From Hoeflea sp038900095 (lineage in GTDB: Bacteria > Pseudomonadota > Alphaproteobacteria > Rhizobiales > Rhizobiaceae): 64,000 nucleotides of DNA. The DNA lies in the NCBI RefSeq assembly GCF_038900095.1, contig NZ_JBBMQQ010000004.1, positions 62,001 to 126,000 on the forward strand, written 5' to 3'. The stretch's first letter is position 1; every line of letters starts with the position of its first letter. The position numbers and the translations under genes were made by a program. Below the pieces are notes generated by a model. It was not told the origin of the DNA, ran no database searches, and saw only the letters and a list, made by a program, of their open reading frames with translations. Below, piece after piece: positions 23,249 to 31,414 of this stretch.

Positions 23249-23763
23249 GCGGCAGTCTCTCCCAATCCGGTTTCAAGCGCGATCATGTCGGCGATTCCGT
23301 TGATGTCGTCCAGCGAGAAGACCGGAACATGTGCTTCGGCAATGTCATGGTCGGCGGCGATGGCGCGAATGCTGGCGCCCGTGTCGGGCAGGGGCGACTG
23401 GTCCAGTGCGGCCTTCCGGCGCACCTCGATTTTCGGATGGTCCTCGCGCTTGTAGCCTTCGATCAGCACCAGGTCGCAAGGCGACAGCCGCGCCAGCATG
23501 TCCTGCATCGATGGCTCGCCCTGTTCGCCGAGCTCATGCATGAGTGCCCAGCGGTTGCCGGAGACAATCGCCACCTCCGCGGCACCGGCCTTGCGATGGC
23601 GGTGGCTGTCGGTTCCTTCCTGGTCGACATCGAACAGGTGATGCGCATGCTTGAGAGTGGCAACGCGGAACCCGCGCCGCGTGAATTCCTCCACCAGCTT
23701 GCAGGTCAGTGTGGTCTTGCCGGAATTCTTCCATCCGGTAATGCCGAAGATGCGTTGTTTCAT
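23245..23763 (-). CDS. mobB: Molybdopterin-guanine dinucleotide adapter MobB
   Basis: GTP-binding accessory protein of 172 residues. The P-loop GWKNSGKTTL lies at about 9-18, and the VATLKHAHHLFDVDQEGTDS motif with the histidine pair near residue 40 is diagnostic of MobB, as is LVLIEGYKREDHPKIEV near 105. The start at 23763 overlaps the mobA stop (TCAT on the + strand). MobB helps MobA make the guanine dinucleotide form of the cofactor, which FDH-type enzymes need as bis-MGD. Confidence 0.93.
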   Translation of the reverse strand: MKQRIFGITGWKNSGKTTLTCKLVEEFTRRGFRVATLKHAHHLFDVDQEGTDSHRHRKAGAAEVAIVSGNRWALMHELGEQGEPSMQDMLARLSPCDLVLIEGYKREDHPKIEVRRKAALDQSPLPDTGASIRAIAADHDIAEAHVPVFSLDDINGIADMIALETGLGETAA

Positions 23764-24380
23764 GCAATGTCTCTGGCGATGAAGGCTGCCGCTTCCGCCA
23801 GCTCTTCCGGCGTGTTGGCATTGAAGAACGGGTCCGGCGCACCATCGCCGTCGGCTTCGAAATCGCAAAATGCGAAATCGTGCCGGTGGACCCATGCCAG
23901 CACCTTCATGGTGTCGCTGGTGGTCAGCCACTCGGTCAGGTCCTGGCGCAATGTCACTGGCCACAGCCCGAACACCGGATGCCGGTTGCCATCCGAGCGG
24001 GCGATGATGATGCGTTCCGGCCCGGCTAGCACGGCGAAACGCTCGACCAGGTCAAGCGGCAGGAACGGCGTGTCGGTCGCGGCACTGACGACGTGGGTGA
24101 CGCCCGGCAGTGTTGCCGCCCATTCAAGCCCGGTCAGCACCCCGGCCAGCGGGCCGACATGACCGCCGATGGTGTCGGGCAGAACCGGCAGGCCGAACTC
24201 AAGATAGGGTTCCGGATCGGAATTTGCGTTGATCGCCAAGGCATCGACCTGCGGCGCGATCCGTCCGATCACCCGCGAGATCATCGATTGTCCCGCCAGC
24301 AGTTGCAGGCCTTTTTCGCCGCCGCCCATCCGCCGTGACAGCCCGCCTGCCAGCACCAGTCCGGCGATTTCACTGCTCAT
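23760..24380 (-). CDS. mobA: Molybdenum cofactor guanylyltransferase MobA
   Basis: Transfers GMP from GTP to molybdopterin, giving MGD. It has 206 residues. The nucleotidyltransferase signature is LVLAGGLSRRMGGGEKGL (about 8-25), then PDTIGGHVGPLAGVLTGLEWA around residue 70 with the substrate loop GPLAG, and VSAATDTPFLPLDLV with the metal-binding aspartate near residue 100. It overlaps fdhD and mobB by 4 nt each, so the four-gene set is a single translationally coupled operon. Confidence 0.94.
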   Translation of the reverse strand: MSSEIAGLVLAGGLSRRMGGGEKGLQLLAGQSMISRVIGRIAPQVDALAINANSDPEPYLEFGLPVLPDTIGGHVGPLAGVLTGLEWAATLPGVTHVVSAATDTPFLPLDLVERFAVLAGPERIIIARSDGNRHPVFGLWPVTLRQDLTEWLTTSDTMKVLAWVHRHDFAFCDFEADGDGAPDPFFNANTPEELAEAAAFIARDIA

Positions 24381-25342
24381 GAACGGTCCTCCGCAGCACC
24401 CTTGCGGCGATGCCGCGGTTCCTCGGATGCGGCCTCTGTCGGGTCGCCGTCAAATTCGATCCGCTCCAGCCCGGCGAGCGCCAGGAAGCGCTTGCCGCGC
24501 GCCCGGCCGATCAGCGTCAGCCCGGCCTCCTTCGCGAGCTCCACCCCCCAGGCGGTGAAGCCGGACCGCGATACCAGGATGGGAATGCCCATCATCACTG
24601 TCTTGATCACCATCTCCGAAGTCAGCCGCCCGGTGGTGTAGAAGATCTTGTCGTCCGGTTTGACCTTGTTCATGAACATCCACCCGGCGATCTTGTCGAC
24701 AGCATTGTGCCGGCCGACATCCTCCATGTAGACCAGCGGGGTATCACCCTGGCAAAGCACGCAGCCATGAATGGCGCCGGCTTCCAGATAAAGGCTCGGC
24801 GCCGTGTTGATCTTGTGGGTGAGGGTGTAAAGCCAAGAGGTTTTCAGCCGTGCATCAGGTGCCAGGTTGATGTCGGAGAAGTTCTCCATCACATCGCCAA
24901 ACACGGTTCCCTGTGCACATCCCGATGTGCGCACCTTCTTCTGCAGCTTGGCCTCGTAATCGGTTTCGCGTTCGGTGCGGACCACCACCACCTCGAGGTC
25001 GTCGTCGTAGTCGATGGCCGTGATCTCGTCATCGGCATGCAGCATGTTCTGGTTGAGAAGATAGCCCACCGCCATCAGGTCGGGATGGTCGCCGATCGTC
25101 ATCATGGTGACGATTTCCTGCCGGTTGAGATACAGCGTCAGCGCCTTCTCGGTCACCACCCGGGTCGTGACCTTTTCCCCGTTGTGGTCAACGCCGGTGA
25201 CCTCCGCGGAAAGCCGCGGATCGGATGGATCGGATCTGAGCAGGAAACCGTCCTCGGACGGCGGTTTGGCTATCGTCAAGGTGACAACTTTCGCTTCGAG
25301 TGCATGGGCTTTGGATGCTACAATGATTTCACTCAAACACAA
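24377..25342 (-). CDS. fdhD: Formate dehydrogenase accessory sulfurtransferase FdhD
   Basis: Sulfurates the bis-MGD cofactor before it enters formate dehydrogenase. The protein has 321 residues, longer than E. coli FdhD (277) by an N-terminal stretch. Motifs: NRQEIVTMMTIGDHPDLMAV, the active loop TSGCAQGTV (C142) where E. coli has a CxxC pair, YMEDVGRHNAVDKI, and FYTTGRLTSEMVIK. The second loop cysteine is replaced, but a CVLC pair (C194, C197) lies just before the EDVGRHN motif. The start (TTG 25342) is uncertain because no strong ribosome site is visible. It is the promoter-proximal gene of the cofactor operon. Confidence 0.92.
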   Translation of the reverse strand: MCLSEIIVASKAHALEAKVVTLTIAKPPSEDGFLLRSDPSDPRLSAEVTGVDHNGEKVTTRVVTEKALTLYLNRQEIVTMMTIGDHPDLMAVGYLLNQNMLHADDEITAIDYDDDLEVVVVRTERETDYEAKLQKKVRTSGCAQGTVFGDVMENFSDINLAPDARLKTSWLYTLTHKINTAPSLYLEAGAIHGCVLCQGDTPLVYMEDVGRHNAVDKIAGWMFMNKVKPDDKIFYTTGRLTSEMVIKTVMMGIPILVSRSGFTAWGVELAKEAGLTLIGRARGKRFLALAGLERIEFDGDPTEAASEEPRHRRKGAAEDRS

Positions 25343-25622
25343 CTCGCCCGGGCCCCGAATACCGGCAAATACCGGCCGCCCGCCGTCACCGGCTGAACCG
25401 AACGCCGTTCGGCCCTGTAACCGGGGTCACTTCATCCTTGACTGGCCTCGATGCGTGTCTTAACGCAATCCCAAGTGAATTTGATTTCTTAGTTTTAACA
25501 GAGGCTTGAAGAAGGGGCCGTCCCGGCGCCGGAAGTTGAATAGTCCGGTCAGATCCCCCTCAGCACGGCTGCAACGCAATCGGTCCGCAGTTTGGCGGAT
25601 GCGACGGCATCAGGGAATGACG
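25343..25622. promoter_or_regulatory. Divergent promoter region of fdhD operon and cupin gene
   Basis: 280 bases without a gene. A CTTGAC box at 25437-25442 has, 17 bases later, only a weak TTAACG, giving a possible promoter toward the cupin gene. A small hairpin (CCGAAC-GCC-GTTCGG) lies in the fdhD leader. No FNR-type box was seen, and no recognisable molybdate/tungstate operator. Confidence 0.35.
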
Positions 25623-25982
25623 ATGATTGATCTCAAGAGCTTTGGCGACCTGTCCGGCCTCGATCTTGGCGCGTTTGCGCCCAAGCCGACAAGCTTCACC
25701 GACGGTCAGGTCGAGGCGGCAAAGCAGCTCTGGGCCTCCGCCGATGGCGTGACCCAGATCGGAGTGTGGGAATGCACGCCGGGCCGCTTTTCCGCCGACC
25801 GGACCAAATCCTCCGAAATCTGCCATGTCCTGAGCGGTTCGGCCACGGTTGTGGGCAAGCACGGTGGTGACGAGCGCAACATCGGTCCCGGCGATGTGCT
25901 GGTTCTGCCGCTCGGCTGGGAAGGCGAATGGACCATTCACGAGCAGCTGCGCAAGACCTACGTGCTGACCCGTCTGCCCTGA
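25623..25982 (+). CDS. Cupin-domain (DUF861/EutQ-like) protein
   Basis: Single-domain cupin of 119 residues. Motif 1 is seen around GVWECTPGRFSADRTKSSEICHVLSG and motif 2 around GDERNIGPGDVLVLPLGWEGEWT, the pattern of the DUF861 'enamine/ureidoglycine-like' group (quoted here in parts: SSEICHVLSGSATVVG; IGPGDVLVLPLGWEG). Metal-binding histidines are few: one His after Cys in motif 1, none in the usual place of motif 2. It may therefore bind a small carboxylate without a metal. The ATG at 25623 has AGGG 7 bases upstream; ATG 25617 is too close. It stands alone; substrate unknown. Confidence 0.8.
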   Translation: MIDLKSFGDLSGLDLGAFAPKPTSFTDGQVEAAKQLWASADGVTQIGVWECTPGRFSADRTKSSEICHVLSGSATVVGKHGGDERNIGPGDVLVLPLGWEGEWTIHEQLRKTYVLTRLP

Positions 25983-26041
25983 TCGCAGGAACGGAAACCG
26001 TGGCCTTGTCGCGCATCTTGACGCAGCCGTCTTCGATGGGC

Positions 26042-26068
26042 TTGCGAGCGCCGCACCGGGCGTATAAT
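26042..26068 (+). promoter_or_regulatory. Possible promoter of the copper gene group
   Basis: A perfect TATAAT (26063-26068) preceded by TTGCGA (26042-26047). The spacer is 15 bases, shorter than usual, so the -35 box is doubtful. It lies 27 bases upstream of the first gene of the copper group. Confidence 0.35.
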
Positions 26069-26094
26069 CCTGTGAATGGTTCTCACAACAGGCC

Positions 26095-26496
26095 ATGGGC
26101 ATGATCGGGACACGGAAGAAAACGGGCATTTCGGGACTGGTGCGCATGCTTTGCGCGCTGTCGCTGATGCTTGTTGCCTTTGCCCACACTCCGATCATTT
26201 TACCGGCCGCGGCGTCAGGCTATGTCGGCGTCGATATTGCCGATTATGTCCTGCCTGACGGAACCCTTCCCGATATCTGTTTGAGCGATGATGACGACAG
26301 TCATCAGCATGCTGCCAACCACTGCGAAGCCTGCCGCATTGTCTCCTCGGTTGATTTGCCGTCCCCCTTTGACGGCTACGTGGTCAACCGCCTGAGTGCG
26401 GCTGCGGAGCTGACGGCCCCCCAGGACGTCATGCCGCTGCGGCCCGTCTTGCGCGCCAGCGCCTCGCCTCGTGGCCCCCCGCTCAAGACGGCCTGA
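26095..26496 (+). CDS. DUF2946-like small exported protein near copper genes
   Basis: Protein of 133 residues with an N-terminal hydrophobic signal/anchor (LVRMLCALSLMLVAFAHTPI) and an HxH...HCEAC region (SDDDDSHQHAANHCEACRI) resembling the HxxxHCxxC motif of DUF2946 proteins, which often sit with copper-handling genes. The cysteine/histidine group could bind a metal. The start is ATG 26095 or 26101; no clear ribosome site is seen. It probably acts with the PCuAC and SCO proteins downstream. The assignment is moderate. Confidence 0.65.
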   Translation: MGMIGTRKKTGISGLVRMLCALSLMLVAFAHTPIILPAAASGYVGVDIADYVLPDGTLPDICLSDDDDSHQHAANHCEACRIVSSVDLPSPFDGYVVNRLSAAAELTAPQDVMPLRPVLRASASPRGPPLKTA

Positions 26497-26671
26497 CTTG
26501 CAGCACGGATAATCCGTTCCCGCGTTAGCCGCGAGGCTGGATTGATCCTCGCCGCATGTCGGCAAACCTGTGTCCCCACTTTGATTTTCCAGACCGGAAC
26601 CGCTTTTCGAAGCGTCATTCCATCATGATCACGCCCCGCCCGTGAAGGGCATCCAACAGAAAGCCAAACCA

Positions 26672-27205
26672 ATGAAACGCATTGCAATCCTTCTCTCCGC
26701 AGCCATCCTCGGCATGTCCTCAGCCATGGTCTCTGCCCATGACTACAAGCTGGGATCGCTTGAAATCGAACATCCTTTTGCCCGCGCAACGCCGCCCAAT
26801 GCACCGGTCTCGGGCGGTTACCTGACGATCCGCAACAGCGGTGACGCGGCTGACCGCCTGGTCTCGGGCGAGGCCGACTTTGCCGAGCGGGTCGAGATCC
26901 ATGAAATGGCCATGGATGGCGATGTCATGAAAATGCGCCAGCTCGCCGATGGCCTCGAAATCCCGGCCGGCGGTGAAGTCGTTCTCAAGCCCGGCGGATA
27001 CCACATCATGTTCATCGGTATCGACAGCCAGTTCAAGGACGGCGAAACCCGCAACGTCAAGCTTACCTTCGAGAAGGCCGGCAGCATCGACGTCGACTTC
27101 AAGGTGCAGGACATGAAGGCGATGCAGGGTCACATGAAGAAGGACGGCCACGGCAAGATGGACCATGGCAAGATGGAGCACGGCAAGAAGAAGCAGGACG
27201 ACTAG
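26672..27205 (+). CDS. Periplasmic copper chaperone PCu(A)C
   Basis: Delivers Cu(I) to cytochrome oxidase, usually with a SCO protein. It has 177 residues including a Sec signal (MKRIAILLSAAILGMSSAMVSA-H). The copper ligands H77, M88, H111 and M113 are present in the order H-x10-M-x22-H-x-M, one residue longer than the classical x21 spacing. The C-terminus has a Met/His/Lys-rich tail (MQGHMKKDGHGKMDHGKMEH) that could bind extra copper. It is followed 3 bases later by the SCO gene. The start is ATG 26672 by signal peptide; GTG 26642 is an upstream alternative. Confidence 0.92.
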   Translation: MKRIAILLSAAILGMSSAMVSAHDYKLGSLEIEHPFARATPPNAPVSGGYLTIRNSGDAADRLVSGEADFAERVEIHEMAMDGDVMKMRQLADGLEIPAGGEVVLKPGGYHIMFIGIDSQFKDGETRNVKLTFEKAGSIDVDFKVQDMKAMQGHMKKDGHGKMDHGKMEHGKKKQDD

Positions 27206-27208
27206 GCG

Positions 27209-27817
27209 ATGCCGCGCCTTGGCCTCAAAGCCGGGATCTGGGCGGCGGTAGCCGTCCTTTTCCTGCTCTCGGTCGGATTTCTGGGCTGGCAGTATGCAGT
27301 CCGGGGCACCGACCAGTCGCTGACCTCGGGCTTGAAGCTCGGGACCGATTTCTCGCTTGTCGACCACAATGGTGCGCCCATTACCCAGGCAGCATTTGCC
27401 GGGCGGCCGACCATGGTGTTTTTTGGTTTCACCCGCTGCCCAGAGGTGTGCCCGACCACGCTTTACGAGATGGCGGGCTGGTTCGAGGCGCTTGGCGAAG
27501 AGGGCAGGGATCTGCAGGCGTTCTTCATTTCGGTCGATCCCGAACGCGACACGCCCGAGATCATGAAGAGCTATGCCGAAGCGCTGACCGACCGGGTCAC
27601 CGGGATCACCGGCGATCCGGACGAAATCGCAAGGGTGATCGCTGCCTGGCACGTCTATGCCGCTAAGATCCCCACCGATGACGGCGATTACACCATGGAC
27701 CACACCGCTTCGGTGTTCCTCATGGACGAGAACGGCAACTTCAAAGGCACCATCGCCTATGGCGAGAACCCGGATACGGCAATTGCCAAACTCAGGCGGC
27801 TGGTTGGAGCTTCGTAG
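27209..27817 (+). CDS. SCO1/SenC/PrrC family copper thiol-disulfide protein
   Basis: Membrane-anchored thioredoxin-fold protein of 202 residues for assembly of the CuA site of cytochrome oxidase. It has an N-terminal helix (about 8-28) and no cleavage site, the copper-binding CPEVCP motif at C77/C81, and the partner histidine H165 in MDHTASVFLMD. The insert FISVDPERDTPEIMK is also typical. It directly follows PCuAC, its known functional partner; the pair plus the upstream DUF2946-like gene form a copper-delivery operon. Confidence 0.93.
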   Translation: MPRLGLKAGIWAAVAVLFLLSVGFLGWQYAVRGTDQSLTSGLKLGTDFSLVDHNGAPITQAAFAGRPTMVFFGFTRCPEVCPTTLYEMAGWFEALGEEGRDLQAFFISVDPERDTPEIMKSYAEALTDRVTGITGDPDEIARVIAAWHVYAAKIPTDDGDYTMDHTASVFLMDENGNFKGTIAYGENPDTAIAKLRRLVGAS

Positions 27818-27822
27818 CCGCC

Positions 27823-29034
27823 TTATCGGGCTGCTGCGCGATCTGTGATCAGGCTGCCGTCTTCCAGCGCATCGCCGGGATACAGCAGCACCTGGTCGCC
27901 GTCATTCAGGCCCGATATGATCTCCGCCCGCCGGTCGGTCATGTGACCGATCTCGACCGGCGTGACCCTTGCCCGACCGTCTTCCATCCGGAACACGGCC
28001 CAGTCGCCGCCATCGCGGTAGAGTGAGCTCACCGGTACCTGCATGACGGCGTCCGACGACCAGATGATCAGGTTGGCGATGACCCGGAAGCCATGGCCGA
28101 GTTCGGCCGGCGGCGGGTCCTTCAGCGCTATGATGGCATTGACCCGCTGCTCGGCAATCCCCAGTGCGGAGACCTTGGTGAAGCCTGATGGTTCAATGCG
28201 TTCGACTTCCGCCTCAAGCGCATCCGGCCCGCCCCAGTCGGTGATCAGTACCGGGCTTCCGGGACGAACCTTGACGGCATCGGCGGACAGGAGATCGACC
28301 GTGATTTCAAGGTCGGACGGATCGCCAACCTCTGCGATCAGCTGGCCGACTGAGGCTGCCTGTTCACTCTTGGCGTTGAGCGAGAGGATGATGCCGTCGA
28401 TTGGCGAGACGATGTTGACGCAGCATTGGCCGTTGGCGGGGTGGGCGGGTGTTTGGCCTGGCTGGACCAGCCGTGCCTGGGCACTGGCAAGCTCTGCCTG
28501 TCTCAGCGCGATCATGGCTTCCGCGGACCGGACCTGGGCCTCGGCGAATTCGACTTCGCCGACCAGCCGTTCCAGCTCGCTTTGCGAGACGATGTTTGTC
28601 TCCGCAAGCTTGCTTGCCCTTTTCTGGCTGGCGACCGCCAGGTCCCGCGCGGTGCGTGCGCGTGTCAGTTCGACCTCGGCAACGGCGAGGTTGGAGCGCG
28701 CCGCATCGATTGCCGCCATCAGCTCGTTTCGCGTTCTGGTATCGAGAAACGGCGGGTCGAGCGGATGGATGCTGGTGATGCTTTCACCCTTGGCGACCGG
28801 ATCGCCGACGGAAAACTCGACCCGGTCAAGATGTCCGGCGATGGGGGAGGAGATCGCATAGACATTGCGGATGCGGCTAATCCCGTCTTCGGCAACAATC
28901 ACCTGCAGCGGACCGGTTTCCACCGTGGCGAGGTCGACAAGGATCGGCTTTTCGCTGAAGGCAACATAAAGCGCCCCGCCGATCGCTGCGGCGACCGCCA
29001 GTCCTGCGAGGCTTTTGGCAAACACAGAGGCCAT
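27823..29034 (-). CDS. HlyD/MacA-type membrane fusion protein
   Basis: Periplasmic adaptor of 403 residues for the adjacent FtsX-type ABC exporter. It has an N-terminal anchor (about 7-27), a biotinyl-lipoyl half (VYAISSPIAGHLDRVEFSVG), a long alpha-hairpin coiled coil (about 105-195, rich in Ala/Glu/Arg), the second lipoyl half (CCVNIVSPIDGIILSLN) and a beta-barrel domain. Two adjacent cysteines (QCCVN) are unusual here. It starts 4 bases after the permease gene. Together the three genes resemble MacAB-like or devBCA-like exporters; the substrate is unknown. Confidence 0.85.
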   Translation of the reverse strand: MASVFAKSLAGLAVAAAIGGALYVAFSEKPILVDLATVETGPLQVIVAEDGISRIRNVYAISSPIAGHLDRVEFSVGDPVAKGESITSIHPLDPPFLDTRTRNELMAAIDAARSNLAVAEVELTRARTARDLAVASQKRASKLAETNIVSQSELERLVGEVEFAEAQVRSAEAMIALRQAELASAQARLVQPGQTPAHPANGQCCVNIVSPIDGIILSLNAKSEQAASVGQLIAEVGDPSDLEITVDLLSADAVKVRPGSPVLITDWGGPDALEAEVERIEPSGFTKVSALGIAEQRVNAIIALKDPPPAELGHGFRVIANLIIWSSDAVMQVPVSSLYRDGGDWAVFRMEDGRARVTPVEIGHMTDRRAEIISGLNDGDQVLLYPGDALEDGSLITDRAAAR

Positions 29035-29038
29035 GGTT

Positions 29039-31414
29039 TCAGTCCCTTGTTTTCAAGACGCGGATAAGGTCAAGCCGGTCGATGCGGCGGCGCACGATCA
29101 GTGCCGAGACCAGCGCTCCGCCAAGCACGATCAGGCTTGATATGGCATAGGTGGGTGGGTTGATGATCAGCGGTATCCGGAACAGGTCGCTCTCGAACCC
29201 CTTGGCCACCAGCACCGAAAAGCCACGGCCGATCAGCCAGCCCAGCGGTTGCGCCAGAACCACCATCACGCCAAGCTCGGTCAGGAGAACGCTCGACACC
29301 TCCCGGTTGGTGAAACCGAAAACCCGCAGGCTGGCGAGTTCGCGGGCGCGCTCGGAAAGCTGGATCCGGGCTGAATTGTAGATCACTCCGAAGGTGATGA
29401 TGACCGCCAGCGACACGTAGATGGTGATGCTGATGCCGATGTTCTCCTCGATCACGGCACGGAAACGCTTGAGCGAAATTCCCTGCAACGCCACCGAGGC
29501 AATCGCCGGGGTTTGCTTGACCGCGTCATAGAGCTCCAGGATCCGGCTTTCATCCACCATCACCCGCGCACCCGATATCCGGCTGCCCTGGCCGGACAAC
29601 CGGTCAAGCGCCTCCCGGCTCATGTTTGCGGTCAGCCCGACATAGCTGTTGGTCACCCCCACCAGCGGCACCATCACCTTGCGCCCCTGTCCGTCATTGA
29701 GTTCAACCTCGACCTGGTCGCCCGTCACAAGGCCAAGGTGTTCGGCCAGGCGTTCGGAAAGCAGGATGCCGGCCGGCGGCAGCTTGGTGGCGGCAAAATC
29801 ACGATCGAGCACCCGGCTGATATCGGTCTCGGGGTTGGAGGCAACGATCTGGACATTGCGCGACCGGTGGCCGTTCCTGAGCGTCGCGGCTTCCGCGCGG
29901 AACGGTTCCGCCGCCATCACGCCGGGCAACCGGGCCACATCCCTTAGCGCATCCTCCGAGCGGTCCATGGCAAAGGTCAGCGTGGCATCCTGGCGGTCGG
30001 CCTGAAACCAGATCGTATCGATCATGTGATCGACGGAATCGAAGGCAAACAGCGAGGTGATCAGCAGCGCCACCGGCAAGGCCGTACCCAGCGTCGTCAA
30101 CGCGGTGCGCAGCGGCCAGCGCACCAGATGTCTCAGCGCCATCACGGTGAGTTGCGAAAACGGCAACCTAAAGCCGCCCGCTGAACCGCCGAACAGGCGG
30201 TGGTATCTGGTTGGCGCCGGTGGCCGCATGGCCACCGCAGGCGGCAACCGGACCGCGCCCATGATGGCGTTGGCGGCACCAATTAGGGCGGCGGCGAAGG
30301 TCACCAGCGCCGAGATCACATAGAGATCGGGTTCCTGCGAGAACACCAGGAAGGGAAACGAATAGAATTCCCCGTACAGCGCTGCCATGCCGTGCCCCAG
30401 CCGTGTGCCGGCGATCCCGCCCATTGCCACACCAACAATAGAAATCGCCAGGGTGAGCTTGGCGTAGTGCCAGGCGATTGCGCTGTTGGCGTATCCGACG
30501 GCCTTGAGAAGCCCGATCTGTTCGCGTTCCAGGGCGATCAGCCGGGTCAGGATCATGTTGACCAGAAACGCGGCAATCAGCAGGAAGATCGGCGGGATCA
30601 CCTGCGCCATCGCCTTGAGCTGGGTCAGCTCGGAATCCAGAAAGGCATCGGACATATGATCCTTGCGGCCATAGGCTCCGGTTCCGCCATGCGGCTTGAG
30701 GATGGTGTCGAGCCGCGCAATCACGTCTTTCTGGTCGGCGCTGCGTGAAAGCGTCAGTGACACATCGTTGAACGCCCCCTTCATGTCATAGACGCCCTCG
30801 AGCACCGAGCGGTGCATGTGAATGACACCGAAGCGCTTCTGGTCAGGCACCATGTCTCCGGGGCCGATGGCATAGACATATTCGGGCGACAGGGTGATCC
30901 CGGTGATGGAAATTTGACGCTTGCGCCCGTTGATCAGCACGTCGAATCTGTCGCCGGGACGAAAACCATGCGCTTCGGCGAAAGCCTCGATGATGGTCGC
31001 CTCGTTGTCGCGTCCCGGTTCGGGGAACCGCCCCGACCGCAGGTAAAGACGGTTGACCGCAGGTTCGCCGTGATCGGGGATCGAGATCACCACGCCTGTC
31101 GCGGGTTCGGCCATGCCCTCTATGTCGATTATCACCGGGTTGACGATCCGCGTCGAGAGGGCGGAAACCCCGTCGATGGCCGCAATTTCTGTCTTGATGC
31201 TCTCAGGCGCCCGCGTGGCCGAGGCGAACACGTCGCCGAACCGGGTCCGGTCGTAAAACGCAGCGCGCGTGTCTTCCAGCGCCCGCGTCGCCCCCAGCGC
31301 CAGGATCAGCGTCATGACCCCGCATGCCATGACCAGCGCAATCGCCAGCGACTGCGCCCAAAGCCGGACGAGATCGCGGACCAGCTTGCGGTCAAGCATG
31401 CTCAAAGCGTTCAC
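29039..31414 (-). CDS. FtsX-domain ABC transporter permease (two FtsX repeats)
   Basis: Large permease of 791 residues with an N-terminal helix (about 17-42), an extracytoplasmic domain, three helices around 275-400, a further single helix near 445-470, a second extracytoplasmic domain, and three C-terminal helices (about 660-780). This duplicated layout is typical of large FtsX/LolC-type permeases of the DevC/YbbP group. The start is GTG 31414, overlapping the ATPase gene in GTGA. It works with the ATPase upstream and the MacA-type adaptor downstream. The substrate is unknown. Confidence 0.87.
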   Translation of the reverse strand: MNALSMLDRKLVRDLVRLWAQSLAIALVMACGVMTLILALGATRALEDTRAAFYDRTRFGDVFASATRAPESIKTEIAAIDGVSALSTRIVNPVIIDIEGMAEPATGVVISIPDHGEPAVNRLYLRSGRFPEPGRDNEATIIEAFAEAHGFRPGDRFDVLINGRKRQISITGITLSPEYVYAIGPGDMVPDQKRFGVIHMHRSVLEGVYDMKGAFNDVSLTLSRSADQKDVIARLDTILKPHGGTGAYGRKDHMSDAFLDSELTQLKAMAQVIPPIFLLIAAFLVNMILTRLIALEREQIGLLKAVGYANSAIAWHYAKLTLAISIVGVAMGGIAGTRLGHGMAALYGEFYSFPFLVFSQEPDLYVISALVTFAAALIGAANAIMGAVRLPPAVAMRPPAPTRYHRLFGGSAGGFRLPFSQLTVMALRHLVRWPLRTALTTLGTALPVALLITSLFAFDSVDHMIDTIWFQADRQDATLTFAMDRSEDALRDVARLPGVMAAEPFRAEAATLRNGHRSRNVQIVASNPETDISRVLDRDFAATKLPPAGILLSERLAEHLGLVTGDQVEVELNDGQGRKVMVPLVGVTNSYVGLTANMSREALDRLSGQGSRISGARVMVDESRILELYDAVKQTPAIASVALQGISLKRFRAVIEENIGISITIYVSLAVIITFGVIYNSARIQLSERARELASLRVFGFTNREVSSVLLTELGVMVVLAQPLGWLIGRGFSVLVAKGFESDLFRIPLIINPPTYAISSLIVLGGALVSALIVRRRIDRLDLIRVLKTRD

